Shown here in pieces: positions 25,446 through 33,398 of a stretch of DNA of 64,000 nt. The stretch is taken from the NCBI GenBank assembly GCA_003526375.1, contig DPDG01000052.1, positions 74,520 to 138,519 on the forward strand, written 5' to 3'. The stretch's first letter is position 1, and each line of letters begins with the position of its first letter. Origin of the DNA: Lentisphaeria bacterium (GTDB taxonomy: Bacteria > Verrucomicrobiota > Lentisphaeria > Victivallales > UBA1829). The notes below the pieces were generated by a model, which searched no databases, was not told where the DNA came from, and saw nothing but the letters and a program-made list of their open reading frames with translations. A program made the translations under genes and the position numbers.

Positions 25446-26615
25446 TCAGTTGATGCAGGGAGTTATCTTTTCAATCGGGACAGGCAGCGCCCGTTTCAAT
25501 TCCAGCGCCTCAATCGCCTTCTGCGCCAGATAAGTTGCACGGAATCCGGCGAGTTCATCACACGGGGACGGAGTGTCGTTCTGAATTGACTTTACAAACG
25601 CATCCAGCATGGCATAATGTCCTTTGTCCACGAGGAATGGACAGGTGTTTTCCAGTTTTTTGCTGTTGCCGGAGCTGCCGACATGCTGTCTGTATTTCTC
25701 CTGGTAAGCTGCAAATCCTTCTGCTTTTCCTGCAAAGGGATCATACTGCATCGGGAAATATTCCGGCGCGTTCTGCGGCATGCCGTAATAATTGTTTTCC
25801 ACAAAGAAAAGGGAACGGAACAGTGCCGCATTGTGTGTGACTTCATAGAGCTCTTTCGGAAAATCAAAGGTTCCGGAACAGGAGAAGTCGAGGGTCATAT
25901 TTGCTCCTCCGTCAAAACGCAGGTGAATTCCGTGCGACAGGCGCGATGAACCCCATGCCGTGATTTCGCAGGGCAGTTGAGGTGCAAAGAACCAGCAGGC
26001 AAGGTCCAGCCAGTGAACGCTTTCCCCGATGATCTCTCCGCCGCCCGAAAGCGGATCCAGATGCCCCAGACCGTAGGATGAACTTTCATCCTGAATCCGG
26101 ATCAGCAGGTGCGGGAGATTCTCCTCCGGAAGCGGTTCTCGCTGTTTTTCAATATAACGCCACGGATTGTGTATGGGATTTTCCGCATGATCGAGCCATT
26201 TCCTGCGCAGCGCCTGCATTGCGGGCGACATCCTGCGGTTGAGATCGACGCAAAATTTAATGCCGCTCCGGCGGACGGCTTTCATGATGAGATAAGCCTC
26301 TTTGTCATGCATTGCCATCGGCTTTTCACAAAAGATATGCTTTCCCGCCTTTGCCGCCGCTTCAATGATGGGCAGATGCGCCTCATGTGTCGTGGCAATC
26401 TTGATCATGTCCACTTCGGGATCGTTGACGACCTCCATGAAATCGGTTGTCGTTTCGGGGACATGAAACTGTTCCGCCGCAGTTTTTGCATTGTCCGGGT
26501 TCACGTCACACGCCCATTTCAATGTGACATCCGGATGTTTTGCCATATTCGGAAAATCCTGGCTCCGGGCGAATTTGCCGCATCCGATCTGGGCGGCAGT
26601 TAGAGTTTTTTTCAT
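25446..26615 (-). CDS. Gfo/Idh/MocA family oxidoreductase
   Basis: This 389-residue NAD(P)-dependent sugar or inositol dehydrogenase-type protein has the N-terminal Rossmann motif IGCGKFARS (residues 9-17) and the conserved HIFCEKPMA (EKP near residue 98). A C-terminal alpha/beta substrate domain includes GLGHLDPLSGGGEIIGE. No signal peptide is seen, and no transporter or kinase is adjacent, so the pathway is open. Its ribosome site is weak. The usual family length is 330-400, so it is full-length. Confidence 0.88.
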   Translation of the reverse strand: MKKTLTAAQIGCGKFARSQDFPNMAKHPDVTLKWACDVNPDNAKTAAEQFHVPETTTDFMEVVNDPEVDMIKIATTHEAHLPIIEAAAKAGKHIFCEKPMAMHDKEAYLIMKAVRRSGIKFCVDLNRRMSPAMQALRRKWLDHAENPIHNPWRYIEKQREPLPEENLPHLLIRIQDESSSYGLGHLDPLSGGGEIIGESVHWLDLACWFFAPQLPCEITAWGSSRLSHGIHLRFDGGANMTLDFSCSGTFDFPKELYEVTHNAALFRSLFFVENNYYGMPQNAPEYFPMQYDPFAGKAEGFAAYQEKYRQHVGSSGNSKKLENTCPFLVDKGHYAMLDAFVKSIQNDTPSPCDELAGFRATYLAQKAIEALELKRALPVPIEKITPCIN

Positions 26616-26835
26616 GATAGACTTACTTTCTGTTCCTGTTGATTTATTTGAATATTACAGCGTAAACACCTCTTCTGAAAAACATAATGTAATTATAATC
26701 CGGAAAACAGAAAAGAGAATACGCAAACTTTATCTTTTTATCCGTATTTGCCCGAATTACCTCCGGAAAGCAACGGAAAAAACGGCGACGAAACCTGAAC
26801 AGGAAGAATATTGAATTGCATGTATATGAAGTACA

Positions 26836-26874
26836 AAAAAAATGCCATATTTTCCGTAACTTGGAAAATATGGC
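26836..26874 (-). terminator. Terminator of tRNA-Asp, overlapping its 3' end
   Basis: On the minus strand GCCATATTTTCC pairs perfectly with GGAAAATATGGC (12 bp, 7-base loop; plus coordinates 26863-26874 and 26844-26855) and is followed by eight T in a row after one A. The 5' arm contains the tRNA discriminator base and CCA. Confidence 0.85.
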
Positions 26875-26947
26875 GGAAGCGACGGGACTCGAACCCGCAA
26901 CATCCACCGTGACAGGGTGGCACTCTAACCAATTGAGCTACGCCTCC
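26871..26947 (-). tRNA. tRNA-Asp (anticodon GTC)
   Basis: The 77-base cloverleaf has acceptor stem GGAGGCG/CGCTTCC with one G-T pair, an anticodon arm CCACC-CTGTCAC-GGTGG giving anticodon GTC, and a T arm with TTCGAGT. The discriminator is G, the standard aspartate identity base, and CCA is encoded in the DNA. Two short protein frames crossing it are not real genes. Confidence 0.96.
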
Positions 26948-27108
26948 GCATCTCTCATGATGCCCTTAATGTATGCCATTATTTCGATATTTCAAGCCGG
27001 ATTCCGAAAAAAAATCCAATTTTTTTCGGATTTCACGGAAAATCTTCCTGTTTTCAGATTGAATAAATGACCGTTTGATACTAAAGTTATAATTTATGGA
27101 GATTTTCG

Positions 27109-27402
27109 ATGGCTAGACACAAACTCAAAAAACGGGATATTCATGGCCCCAGAACCTTTTATGACGTCCGGCTTGACCTGCACGGCATGTTTTCCGAGGA
27201 GGCCATGCGGAAAGTGGAAAAAACTATTGCAGCCAATCCCGGACGCAGCATTCTGGTGATCCACGGACATGGAACCGGCGTTCTCAGGAATGCCGTCCGG
27301 AGCGCGCTTCAGGCGCATCGCCTGCCGATGGTCCGGGATTATGTTTTCGGAGAGGACATCAATGCGCCGGGACTTGACGGCGTCACTGTTATTTATACTT
27401 GA
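27109..27402 (+). CDS. Smr domain protein
   Basis: This 97-residue protein is essentially one Smr (small MutS-related) domain, with LDLHG near residue 23 and the HGHGTGVLR nucleic-acid-binding loop near residue 53. Smr domains nick or bind DNA or RNA and also occur at the end of MutS2, which is not present here. The gene is 20 bases upstream of mazG and probably cotranscribed. Confidence 0.9.
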   Translation: MARHKLKKRDIHGPRTFYDVRLDLHGMFSEEAMRKVEKTIAANPGRSILVIHGHGTGVLRNAVRSALQAHRLPMVRDYVFGEDINAPGLDGVTVIYT

Positions 27403-27422
27403 GAGCAGGAAAGGAAAATGAA

Positions 27423-28220
27423 ATGAACGATGATTCTTTATGTGCCAATATTCAGGAACTGGTCGGCGTCATGAAAAGACTGCGTGCGCCGGACGGGTGT
27501 CCGTGGGACCGCAAGCAGACGCATGAATCGCTGATGCCTTTCATTATGGAGGAGTGCGGCGAGTTTCTGGACGCCGTCGCGGCAAAGGATGACGCCAACA
27601 TGCGCGAGGAGCTCGGCGACGTTCTCATGCACATTGTCCTGCACTCCGTGATGGCGGAGGAGCGCGGCAAGTTCACTTTTACGGATGTCGTGCATGATAT
27701 CGCAGCAAAGATGAAACACCGGCACCCGCATGTGTTTTCCGATGAGAAAGTCAATGACGCGGAAGAAGTCGTCGGTCTCTGGGAAAAGGTCAAGGCGCAG
27801 GAAAAGAACCATGCGCCAGATAAAAAGGCGTCGGCTCTGGACGGGGTTCCCATGCACTGCCCGGCTCTGATTCAGGCGGAGAAGCTCCAGAAGAAAGCCG
27901 CAAAGCTCGGCTTCGACTGGTCGAGACAGGAAGAAATCGTCGATAAGATTCAGGAGGAGCTGAACGAACTCAGAGAAGCCATGAAGTCAGGGGATGATGC
28001 GCATATTGATGAAGAACTCGGCGATCTTCTCTTCGCCGCCAGTAATCTTTCCCGTTTCCGCAAACGCCGGTCGGGGGAACTTCTGCTTGGCGCCGCGAAC
28101 AGAAAGTTCAAGACCCGTTTCATGTTCATGGAAAAAGAGCTTGCGGCACAGGGAAAGAAGTTCGAGGACTGCAATATCGGTGAACTTGAGGCTCTCTGGC
28201 AGAAAGCCAAAGGGAAGTAA
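27423..28220 (+). CDS. mazG: Nucleoside triphosphate pyrophosphohydrolase MazG
   Basis: This 265-residue housecleaning enzyme hydrolyses NTPs to NMP and pyrophosphate. It has two MazG domains, each with acidic Mg-binding motifs: EECGEFLDA with EELGDVLMH (about 45-75), and EELNELREA with EELGDLLFA (about 175-205). The start RAPDGCPWDRKQTHESL region is the canonical MazG N-terminus. ATG 27423 is used; another ATG at 27418 runs straight into a stop. Confidence 0.96.
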   Translation: MNDDSLCANIQELVGVMKRLRAPDGCPWDRKQTHESLMPFIMEECGEFLDAVAAKDDANMREELGDVLMHIVLHSVMAEERGKFTFTDVVHDIAAKMKHRHPHVFSDEKVNDAEEVVGLWEKVKAQEKNHAPDKKASALDGVPMHCPALIQAEKLQKKAAKLGFDWSRQEEIVDKIQEELNELREAMKSGDDAHIDEELGDLLFAASNLSRFRKRRSGELLLGAANRKFKTRFMFMEKELAAQGKKFEDCNIGELEALWQKAKGK

Positions 28221-28239
28221 AAACAAGCGGGCAACGGAG

Positions 28240-29133
28240 CTACTTCAAGGATGCTTCGAACAGCGGAGCTTTGCTCTTGAAAAACTCATAATAGATTCTG
28301 GCGTTTTCCAGCTCCTGCCATTCTCTGAAAACAACGGGATCGGAGTCCAGATCGTAAATGCGTGCTCCGCGGATCGAAAGCAGAAACGGGGAATGAGTCG
28401 CGATAATGAACTGGTCATTGCAGAGAACGGATTGCTCCAAAAAGCGGACCAGTTCTATTTGGCGCGCCGGGGCAAGACTGTTTTCCGGTTCATCAAGCAG
28501 ATAAAGGCAATCGGTTCCGATTGTTTCCGTGAAGTACTGAAACGCGCTTTCCCCGTTTGAACGTGTTTTTACATTGGCTTCCACGCGCTTTGCGACGAAA
28601 CGGGAAGGTGTTTTGCGGTGGGCGTCGCAGTAATCCGAAAAAAGCGGAAGGTCATCCAGTGAATTCATCCGGCAGGAACCGTTCTTTTTCTGCCAGTAAT
28701 CCTTGATTTCCGTTTCCCGTTCACGGTCGATACCTTCATTTTTCCTGCGCCGCTTTAGTATCATCTGAAACACATCGTCGCTTGCAATGAACCTGCTTCC
28801 CGAAGGAGGCGCGATGGTGTCGCCGCATTCGTCTTCCGCAAAAGCGGCGGTGCAGTATTCGACAAACTGATCGAAAAAGGCGGAGTGATTGAACGGGGCA
28901 TTTCTTGCAAGCTTCAACTTCTGCGCGATTGCATTCAGGATCGTAGTCTTGCCGCTGCCGTTTCCTCCATACAGAATCGTAACGGGAGAGAAAGACAATG
29001 CGGGAACACGCCCTTTGAACAGTCCGAACGGATACCGTGTCGTGTAACAGGTCATCTGTGCGCGTTGGGAAGTGAAAAAACTGAATTCCGTGTCTTCCGA
29101 CGGCAGTGAAAAATATTCCAGATACACCTGCAT
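28240..29133 (-). CDS. AAA/ABC-type ATPase, SMC-like
   Basis: This 297-residue protein has Walker A GGNGSGKTT (about residue 56), an ABC-like signature RSNGES, Walker B CLYLLDEPENS and the switch histidine in ATHSPF. It belongs to the AAA-15/21-type ATP-binding proteins that resemble the head of RecF/SMC proteins without the long coiled coil. An AAGGAG ribosome site precedes ATG 29133. No nuclease or toxin gene is adjacent, so a defence role is not supported here; the function is unassigned. Confidence 0.85.
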   Translation of the reverse strand: MQVYLEYFSLPSEDTEFSFFTSQRAQMTCYTTRYPFGLFKGRVPALSFSPVTILYGGNGSGKTTILNAIAQKLKLARNAPFNHSAFFDQFVEYCTAAFAEDECGDTIAPPSGSRFIASDDVFQMILKRRRKNEGIDRERETEIKDYWQKKNGSCRMNSLDDLPLFSDYCDAHRKTPSRFVAKRVEANVKTRSNGESAFQYFTETIGTDCLYLLDEPENSLAPARQIELVRFLEQSVLCNDQFIIATHSPFLLSIRGARIYDLDSDPVVFREWQELENARIYYEFFKSKAPLFEASLK

Positions 29134-29211
29134 GAAAAAACTCCTTTGAAGAGCAATATATTTTCCGGACAGGAAAAGTCAAGGAGTCCTTTCGGTATGG
29201 GAAAGAAAATA

Positions 29212-29823
29212 TCAGGGGCATCCGTTCATGATATGCGCATCGAGGAGCGAGGCGGCCTTTCCATAATCCCGTTCGAGGACCGCATCGACAAGTTTCAGGC
29301 GTTCTCTGGAAAGAGCGGACTGTTTTTCATCATAATTGCGGTAGTTGCGGTAAGGCAGTGTCTGCGTGAACAACTGCCGGAGGATTGATTTCACATAACG
29401 GTTGGCACAGTATTCCGAGATCAGCGCATGAAGTTTTGCATCGGCGTCCAGAGAGTTTTTGCGCATTTCCTCCAGTGTTCCTTTTTTACGGAGGAGGAGC
29501 TTCAGTTCCGTCAGTTTTTTCTCAGGAATCCGGAGAATGGAGCTCTCCAGCGCGATCTGCTCCAGACGGCTCCGGCATTCGAACAGTTCACGAACCGCCT
29601 GCGAATCAAGATCGCAGACCCGGCATCCCCGTTTCGGCAGAGGCTGGACGAGTCCTTCCCCCATCAGTTTTGAGATTGCGTCCCGGACCGGGGTGCGGCT
29701 GATTCCGAATTCCGCGCAGAGCATCTCCTCTGTCAGGCGCGTTCCCGCGGGATATTTGCCGGAAATAATCTTCTTCACCAGTTTGTTGTATGCCTGTTCG
29801 GACAATGATATTTTTTTCAGCAT
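29212..29823 (-). CDS. GntR family regulator (FCD subfamily)
   Basis: This 203-residue protein has an N-terminal winged helix (about 8-72; AGTRLTEEMLCAEFGISRTP is the recognition region) and a C-terminal all-helical FCD ligand domain (about 80-200). The ATG at 29823, behind GGGAGGA, is preferred to a longer frame. It is divergent from the esterase-SGNH-TSUP operon, and the shared intergenic region holds a paired GTATAC palindrome over a -10 box, so it most likely represses that operon. The ligand may be an organic acid, typical of FCD regulators. Confidence 0.9.
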   Translation of the reverse strand: MLKKISLSEQAYNKLVKKIISGKYPAGTRLTEEMLCAEFGISRTPVRDAISKLMGEGLVQPLPKRGCRVCDLDSQAVRELFECRSRLEQIALESSILRIPEKKLTELKLLLRKKGTLEEMRKNSLDADAKLHALISEYCANRYVKSILRQLFTQTLPYRNYRNYDEKQSALSRERLKLVDAVLERDYGKAASLLDAHIMNGCP

Positions 29824-29855
29824 CGGCAAATCCTCCCGAAAATATGGAAAATGGT

Positions 29856-29888
29856 TTGACAAATCGTATTTTAAAGTATACTGTATAC
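29856..29888 (+). promoter_or_regulatory. Promoter with overlapping GTATAC operator pair
   Basis: TTGACA (29856-29861) and TATACT (29877-29882) have a 15-base spacer. The -10 box is embedded in GTATAC-T-GTATAC (29876-29888), a 13-base palindrome that fits a GntR-type operator. Confidence 0.6.
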
Positions 29889-29962
29889 AATAATCCGAAT
29901 CGCAAATTATGCAAATTTGAATATAAAAAATAACCGGAAAAGATTTTTTCAGGAGTAAAAAA

Positions 29963-30757
29963 GTGAGAAGTTCATGGCGTGATTTCACCGTCCCGAACAA
30001 GGAATGCTATCAACCGTTCCGGATTCATCCGTATGCGGACGGTTCCGACGGGGACCGGACGCTTTACCTGACGGTGCCGAAAGACCGGAAAGATGTTCCG
30101 CTGGTCATATTTTTTCACGGCGGCGGAATGACCGGAGGCGAGAGAGAGTGCCCCACGCAGATTTATAACGGCGAATATGCCGTGGCGGAGCCTCGCTACC
30201 GTCTTTCACCTGCGGCAAAGGCTCCGGCGCAGATCGAGGACGCCGCGCGTGCCGTTGCATGGTGCTTTGAACATGCGGAGGAATACGGCATCGACCGGAA
30301 CAGGATTTTTGTCGGCGGGATGTCGGCAGGTGCATATCTTGCGGCAATCTCCGTCATGAACCCGAAGTTTCTTGCACCTTACGGATTGCATTACAGAGAG
30401 GTTGCAGGGCTCCTGCTGATCAGCGGGCAGATGACGACGCATTTTCACATCAAAGCGGATCTGGGACGCGACAACGGGCCTTACAACCCGCTGATTGATG
30501 AATATGCTCCGCTGGGAAATCTTGCCGCCGATCTTCCTCCGGTTCTGATGGTTACGGGCGAATCCGGGCTTGATATGCCGGCGCGTCCGGAGGAGAATGC
30601 GTTCCTGGCGGCAAGCCTGAAAGCGATCGGGCATAAACATGTCCGCTGTTATTCGCTTCCCGGACATCATCACGGAGCCGCGCTGGACAGTTGCGATTTT
30701 CTCGTCATGACTTTTATCAATGAAGTTCTCAGCAAGAAGGAATCATGCAATGAGTGA
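29963..30757 (+). CDS. Alpha/beta hydrolase esterase
   Basis: This 264-residue hydrolase has the HGGGM oxyanion-hole motif (about residue 52), the GMSAG nucleophile elbow (Ser about 119) and a C-terminal PGHHHG with the catalytic His. The start is GTG 29963 with AGGAG at 29951-29955. It overlaps the next gene by 8 bases. It is the first gene of an operon with a second esterase-like protein and a TSUP transporter. There is no signal peptide, so it is cytoplasmic; a role in deacylating an imported ester is inferred. Confidence 0.85.
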   Translation: MRSSWRDFTVPNKECYQPFRIHPYADGSDGDRTLYLTVPKDRKDVPLVIFFHGGGMTGGERECPTQIYNGEYAVAEPRYRLSPAAKAPAQIEDAARAVAWCFEHAEEYGIDRNRIFVGGMSAGAYLAAISVMNPKFLAPYGLHYREVAGLLLISGQMTTHFHIKADLGRDNGPYNPLIDEYAPLGNLAADLPPVLMVTGESGLDMPARPEENAFLAASLKAIGHKHVRCYSLPGHHHGAALDSCDFLVMTFINEVLSKKESCNE

Positions 30758-31463
30758 ATTTTCGGATCTCAGGCTGTTTGAAAAAATCAGACAGGGAAAA
30801 ACAATCCGCGTATGCGCATTCGGATCGTCCAATACGGAACGGTTCGACACCGGAATGCACTGGTTCGATTATGTGGAACTCGGATTCAAGAATACTTTCG
30901 GCGGAGGCGTCGGGCAGTTCATCAATACGGGAATCAGCGGCAACACGTCCAGCCAGATGCTGGAACGTTTCGGCAGGGATGTCGCTCCCTATGCTCCGGA
31001 TCTGACGATCATCACCTGCGGAGGCAATGACTCCAATCCACCGAGGAATATTTCCGGGGAACTTTTCCGCGGCAATCTCCGTGAACTTGCCCGGCGTTTG
31101 ACCGGTCTTGGCGGAGAAGTCATTTTCCAGACCTATTACGGATGCGATCTGGAAAATCTGGACCCTGCGTATACAAAGGCGATTCCCCGTTACATGCAGA
31201 TCATCCGCGAGACTGCGGCGGAGTTGAAATGCCATATCAACGACAATTATGCCCGCTGGGAGCGTCTGCGGATATATGCGCCGGAGGTTTACCGTCTTCT
31301 GATGCGCGACTTCATGCATGTCAATCCGTATGGCAACATGGTGATCGGGCTTGACCTCATGCGCCGGTTCGGTTTCGAACTCGGAAACGACAAGCGTGAT
31401 TTCTGCCGGACGGGGCTGATTGCACAGTGTGCAATGGATATTCTGGAAGAAAAGGAAAGATAA
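30750..31463 (+). CDS. SGNH/GDSL hydrolase family protein
   Basis: This 237-residue protein has block I as GSSNTERF (a GDS variant with the serine retained, about residue 25), block III GGND (about 89) and the DxxH block as DFMHVNPYGN (about 190-199). It is therefore a likely active esterase or acyl-hydrolase. The start ATG 30750 lies inside the end of the preceding esterase gene and the stop overlaps the next start (TAATG), so all three genes are coupled. Confidence 0.85.
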   Translation: MSEFSDLRLFEKIRQGKTIRVCAFGSSNTERFDTGMHWFDYVELGFKNTFGGGVGQFINTGISGNTSSQMLERFGRDVAPYAPDLTIITCGGNDSNPPRNISGELFRGNLRELARRLTGLGGEVIFQTYYGCDLENLDPAYTKAIPRYMQIIRETAAELKCHINDNYARWERLRIYAPEVYRLLMRDFMHVNPYGNMVIGLDLMRRFGFELGNDKRDFCRTGLIAQCAMDILEEKER

Positions 31464-32389
31464 TGGATTCCTCATTTTATATCATCGGCCCGGTGATCGG
31501 CTTCATCGGGATGATGTCCGGCGGCTACTGGGGGGTGGGATGCGGATGGATTGTTGTCCCGACCATGCTGATTCTCGGATGTGATCCGATTCAGGCGGTC
31601 GGCATCGGGCTGCTTCAGATGGTGCCCTCCACGATTCTGACGGTTTCGAAGCAGGCGTCCCAGATCGGATGGACAAAAGGCGCTCCGGGATTTTCCCTTG
31701 CGCTTCCGATCGGAGCCGGGGCTGCGGTCACTTCCCTGTTCGGCAAAACGATCAATGCGCAGCTCATTGCCGTGATCGGGGATGCGCGCTGGCTCCAGTG
31801 GATGCTGATTGTGATCATTGCGGTCATCATCTGCCAGACTCTCGGCAGCAGGACTGCCTGTTACAATGATGAAATGCCGTTGATTACAGCCGCTGAAAGC
31901 CGGATTGCATTTGTCATGGGACTGGTTACGGGGATTGTTTCCTCCATGCTCGGCGTTGGCGGAGGACTGCTGATCCGTCCGCTCCTGACTTCGGGGTTCA
32001 AGGTTCCGGAATATTACACGAGCCGGATCGTGCGGCTGCTGGTTCTTGTCACAACGGTTACGGGCGGCGCGACATACCTGATTGCGCGCGGCGGCTTTGA
32101 CTGGCATGTGTTCGCGATATCCATGTTGGTTGCACTCGGAGGCGTCTTCGGTTTTCCCTTAGGGGCGAAACTGCATACGATTGTCTATGACAGCGGTTAC
32201 GCGCAGCATATCCATAAAAGTTTTGCCGTAGTGGCGATTGCAGTTCTTGCGAATACCCTGCTGAACATGTACGGACATGCGGAACTCAGCCGTTACCTGA
32301 TGCTGACGATTGCCGCGGGACTTGTTCTTTATCTCACCGGATTTACACTTTATGCGAAGAAGAATCCCCGACCTTGGGGGCGGCTTTGA
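31463..32389 (+). CDS. TauE/SafE (TSUP) family permease
   Basis: This 308-residue permease has about eight hydrophobic helices and two related halves with the glycine-rich motifs GMMSGGYWGVGCGW and SSMLGVGGGLLI. Characterised relatives move sulfite, sulfoacetate and other organic acids or thio compounds. It is the last gene of the GntR-controlled operon; the combination with two esterases suggests uptake of an ester or export of the released acid. Which is unknown. Confidence 0.85.
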   Translation: MDSSFYIIGPVIGFIGMMSGGYWGVGCGWIVVPTMLILGCDPIQAVGIGLLQMVPSTILTVSKQASQIGWTKGAPGFSLALPIGAGAAVTSLFGKTINAQLIAVIGDARWLQWMLIVIIAVIICQTLGSRTACYNDEMPLITAAESRIAFVMGLVTGIVSSMLGVGGGLLIRPLLTSGFKVPEYYTSRIVRLLVLVTTVTGGATYLIARGGFDWHVFAISMLVALGGVFGFPLGAKLHTIVYDSGYAQHIHKSFAVVAIAVLANTLLNMYGHAELSRYLMLTIAAGLVLYLTGFTLYAKKNPRPWGRL

Positions 32390-32413
32390 GACGGAAAATG
32401 CGTGGGCATTCTT

Positions 32414-32444
32414 CTCAGGACAAGGGTTTTGTCCCTGTCCTGAG
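32414..32444. terminator. Strong hairpin between convergent genes
   Basis: CTCAGGAC/GTCCTGAG (8 bp) plus AGGG/CCCT inside, with a one-base bulge, gives a 12-bp stem. There is no T-run, so it may be an mRNA-stabilising structure or rho-related end. Confidence 0.5.
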
Positions 32445-32534
32445 CCTGCGGTGAACCGCTGGTCGCGCGAGAGCAAATGTTGACCGCCGCAGACAAAATC
32501 CTCCGGTTTTCCGCATGTTCCGCATCAGAGCAAT

Positions 32535-33398
32535 TCATTGCGCCGTCAGTTCTATTTTCACGATTTCCGGCGGACAGCAGATACGGACCGGGATGAATGT
32601 AATGCCGAGTCCTGCGCTTACGAACATTTTTGTCTGCGATGATCTGTTTTCATAAAGTCCATATTCAAAATGTTTTCCATAAATGGAGGAGGTCAATACT
32701 GCGCCGTATCCGGGAATGCGGATCTGCCCGCCGTGGGTGTGACCGCAGAGTATGAGATCGGTTCCGCGCAAATCGTTTTCCGTCATGGCAAATGGGACCG
32801 CATCGGGATTATGGGAGAGAACACAGTTGAAAAAAGATTTTTCTTCCGGTGCTTCATAATACGGAAAGCCGGATTTGAAGTCATCCAGCCCGAAAAAACG
32901 GATTCCATCAATGGCGACGGCTTCGTTGACCAGCGGCAGAAAGGCGGCTTTCTTCAATTCCCGCTCGAACACCCGGAACGGGAACCAGGAGACACGGCGC
33001 TTGTCCCAGTTGCCGTAGACGGCCAGTTTCAGCCTGCCCGGCAGCGCTTTGAGGAAGTGGATTCCTGCATCGAAACAGCAGATGTGGCGGATCAGATCGC
33101 CGCCGAACAGGGTGTAATCCGGCTGAAATTTTTCCGCTTCCCTTAATACGGCGTCACCTGGAAAACCGGCGTTATGCCACGGCGAAAGCCCCTGTCCCGC
33201 AGGGTAAGGACCTGTCGGACGCAGATGAATATCAGAGAAAAACAACAACCTGCGTTTGTTCAGGAATGAGAGACGGGGTGGTAACTTGATCTTGAGGGAA
33301 ACGGTACACAACCCGCTCTCCGGCATTTCCCGGAATTCTCCGGCGTGACTCCGGCTCCAAAGTGCCGGAGCGCTTTTCTGCTTCCGCTTCAAACTCAA
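32535..33398 (-). CDS. Metallophosphoesterase (YkuE/LpxG-like)
   Basis: This 287-residue protein carries calcineurin-type metal motifs in order: FFSDIHL (about 53), GGDL (about 100), GNWD (the GNHD motif with His to Trp), SHNPD and GHTHGG (about 225). This set resembles YkuE/LpxG-type pyrophosphatases that act on UDP-diacylglucosamine, but the GNWD change may affect activity. The assigned start is TTG 33398 in a TTGA overlap with the greA stop; an ATG at 33326 is an alternative and would lose 24 residues of odd composition. Confidence 0.8.
   Translation of the reverse strand: MSLKRKQKSAPALWSRSHAGEFREMPESGLCTVSLKIKLPPRLSFLNKRRLLFFSDIHLRPTGPYPAGQGLSPWHNAGFPGDAVLREAEKFQPDYTLFGGDLIRHICCFDAGIHFLKALPGRLKLAVYGNWDKRRVSWFPFRVFERELKKAAFLPLVNEAVAIDGIRFFGLDDFKSGFPYYEAPEEKSFFNCVLSHNPDAVPFAMTENDLRGTDLILCGHTHGGQIRIPGYGAVLTSSIYGKHFEYGLYENRSSQTKMFVSAGLGITFIPVRICCPPEIVKIELTAQ

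Noticed and set aside
26644..26907. Frames overlapping tRNA-Asp
   Set aside because: They read through a tRNA and its terminator on the same or opposite strand.
28240..29211. Anti-phage defence island
   Set aside because: Only one ATPase gene is present; no nuclease, toxin, integrase or reverse transcriptase is nearby.
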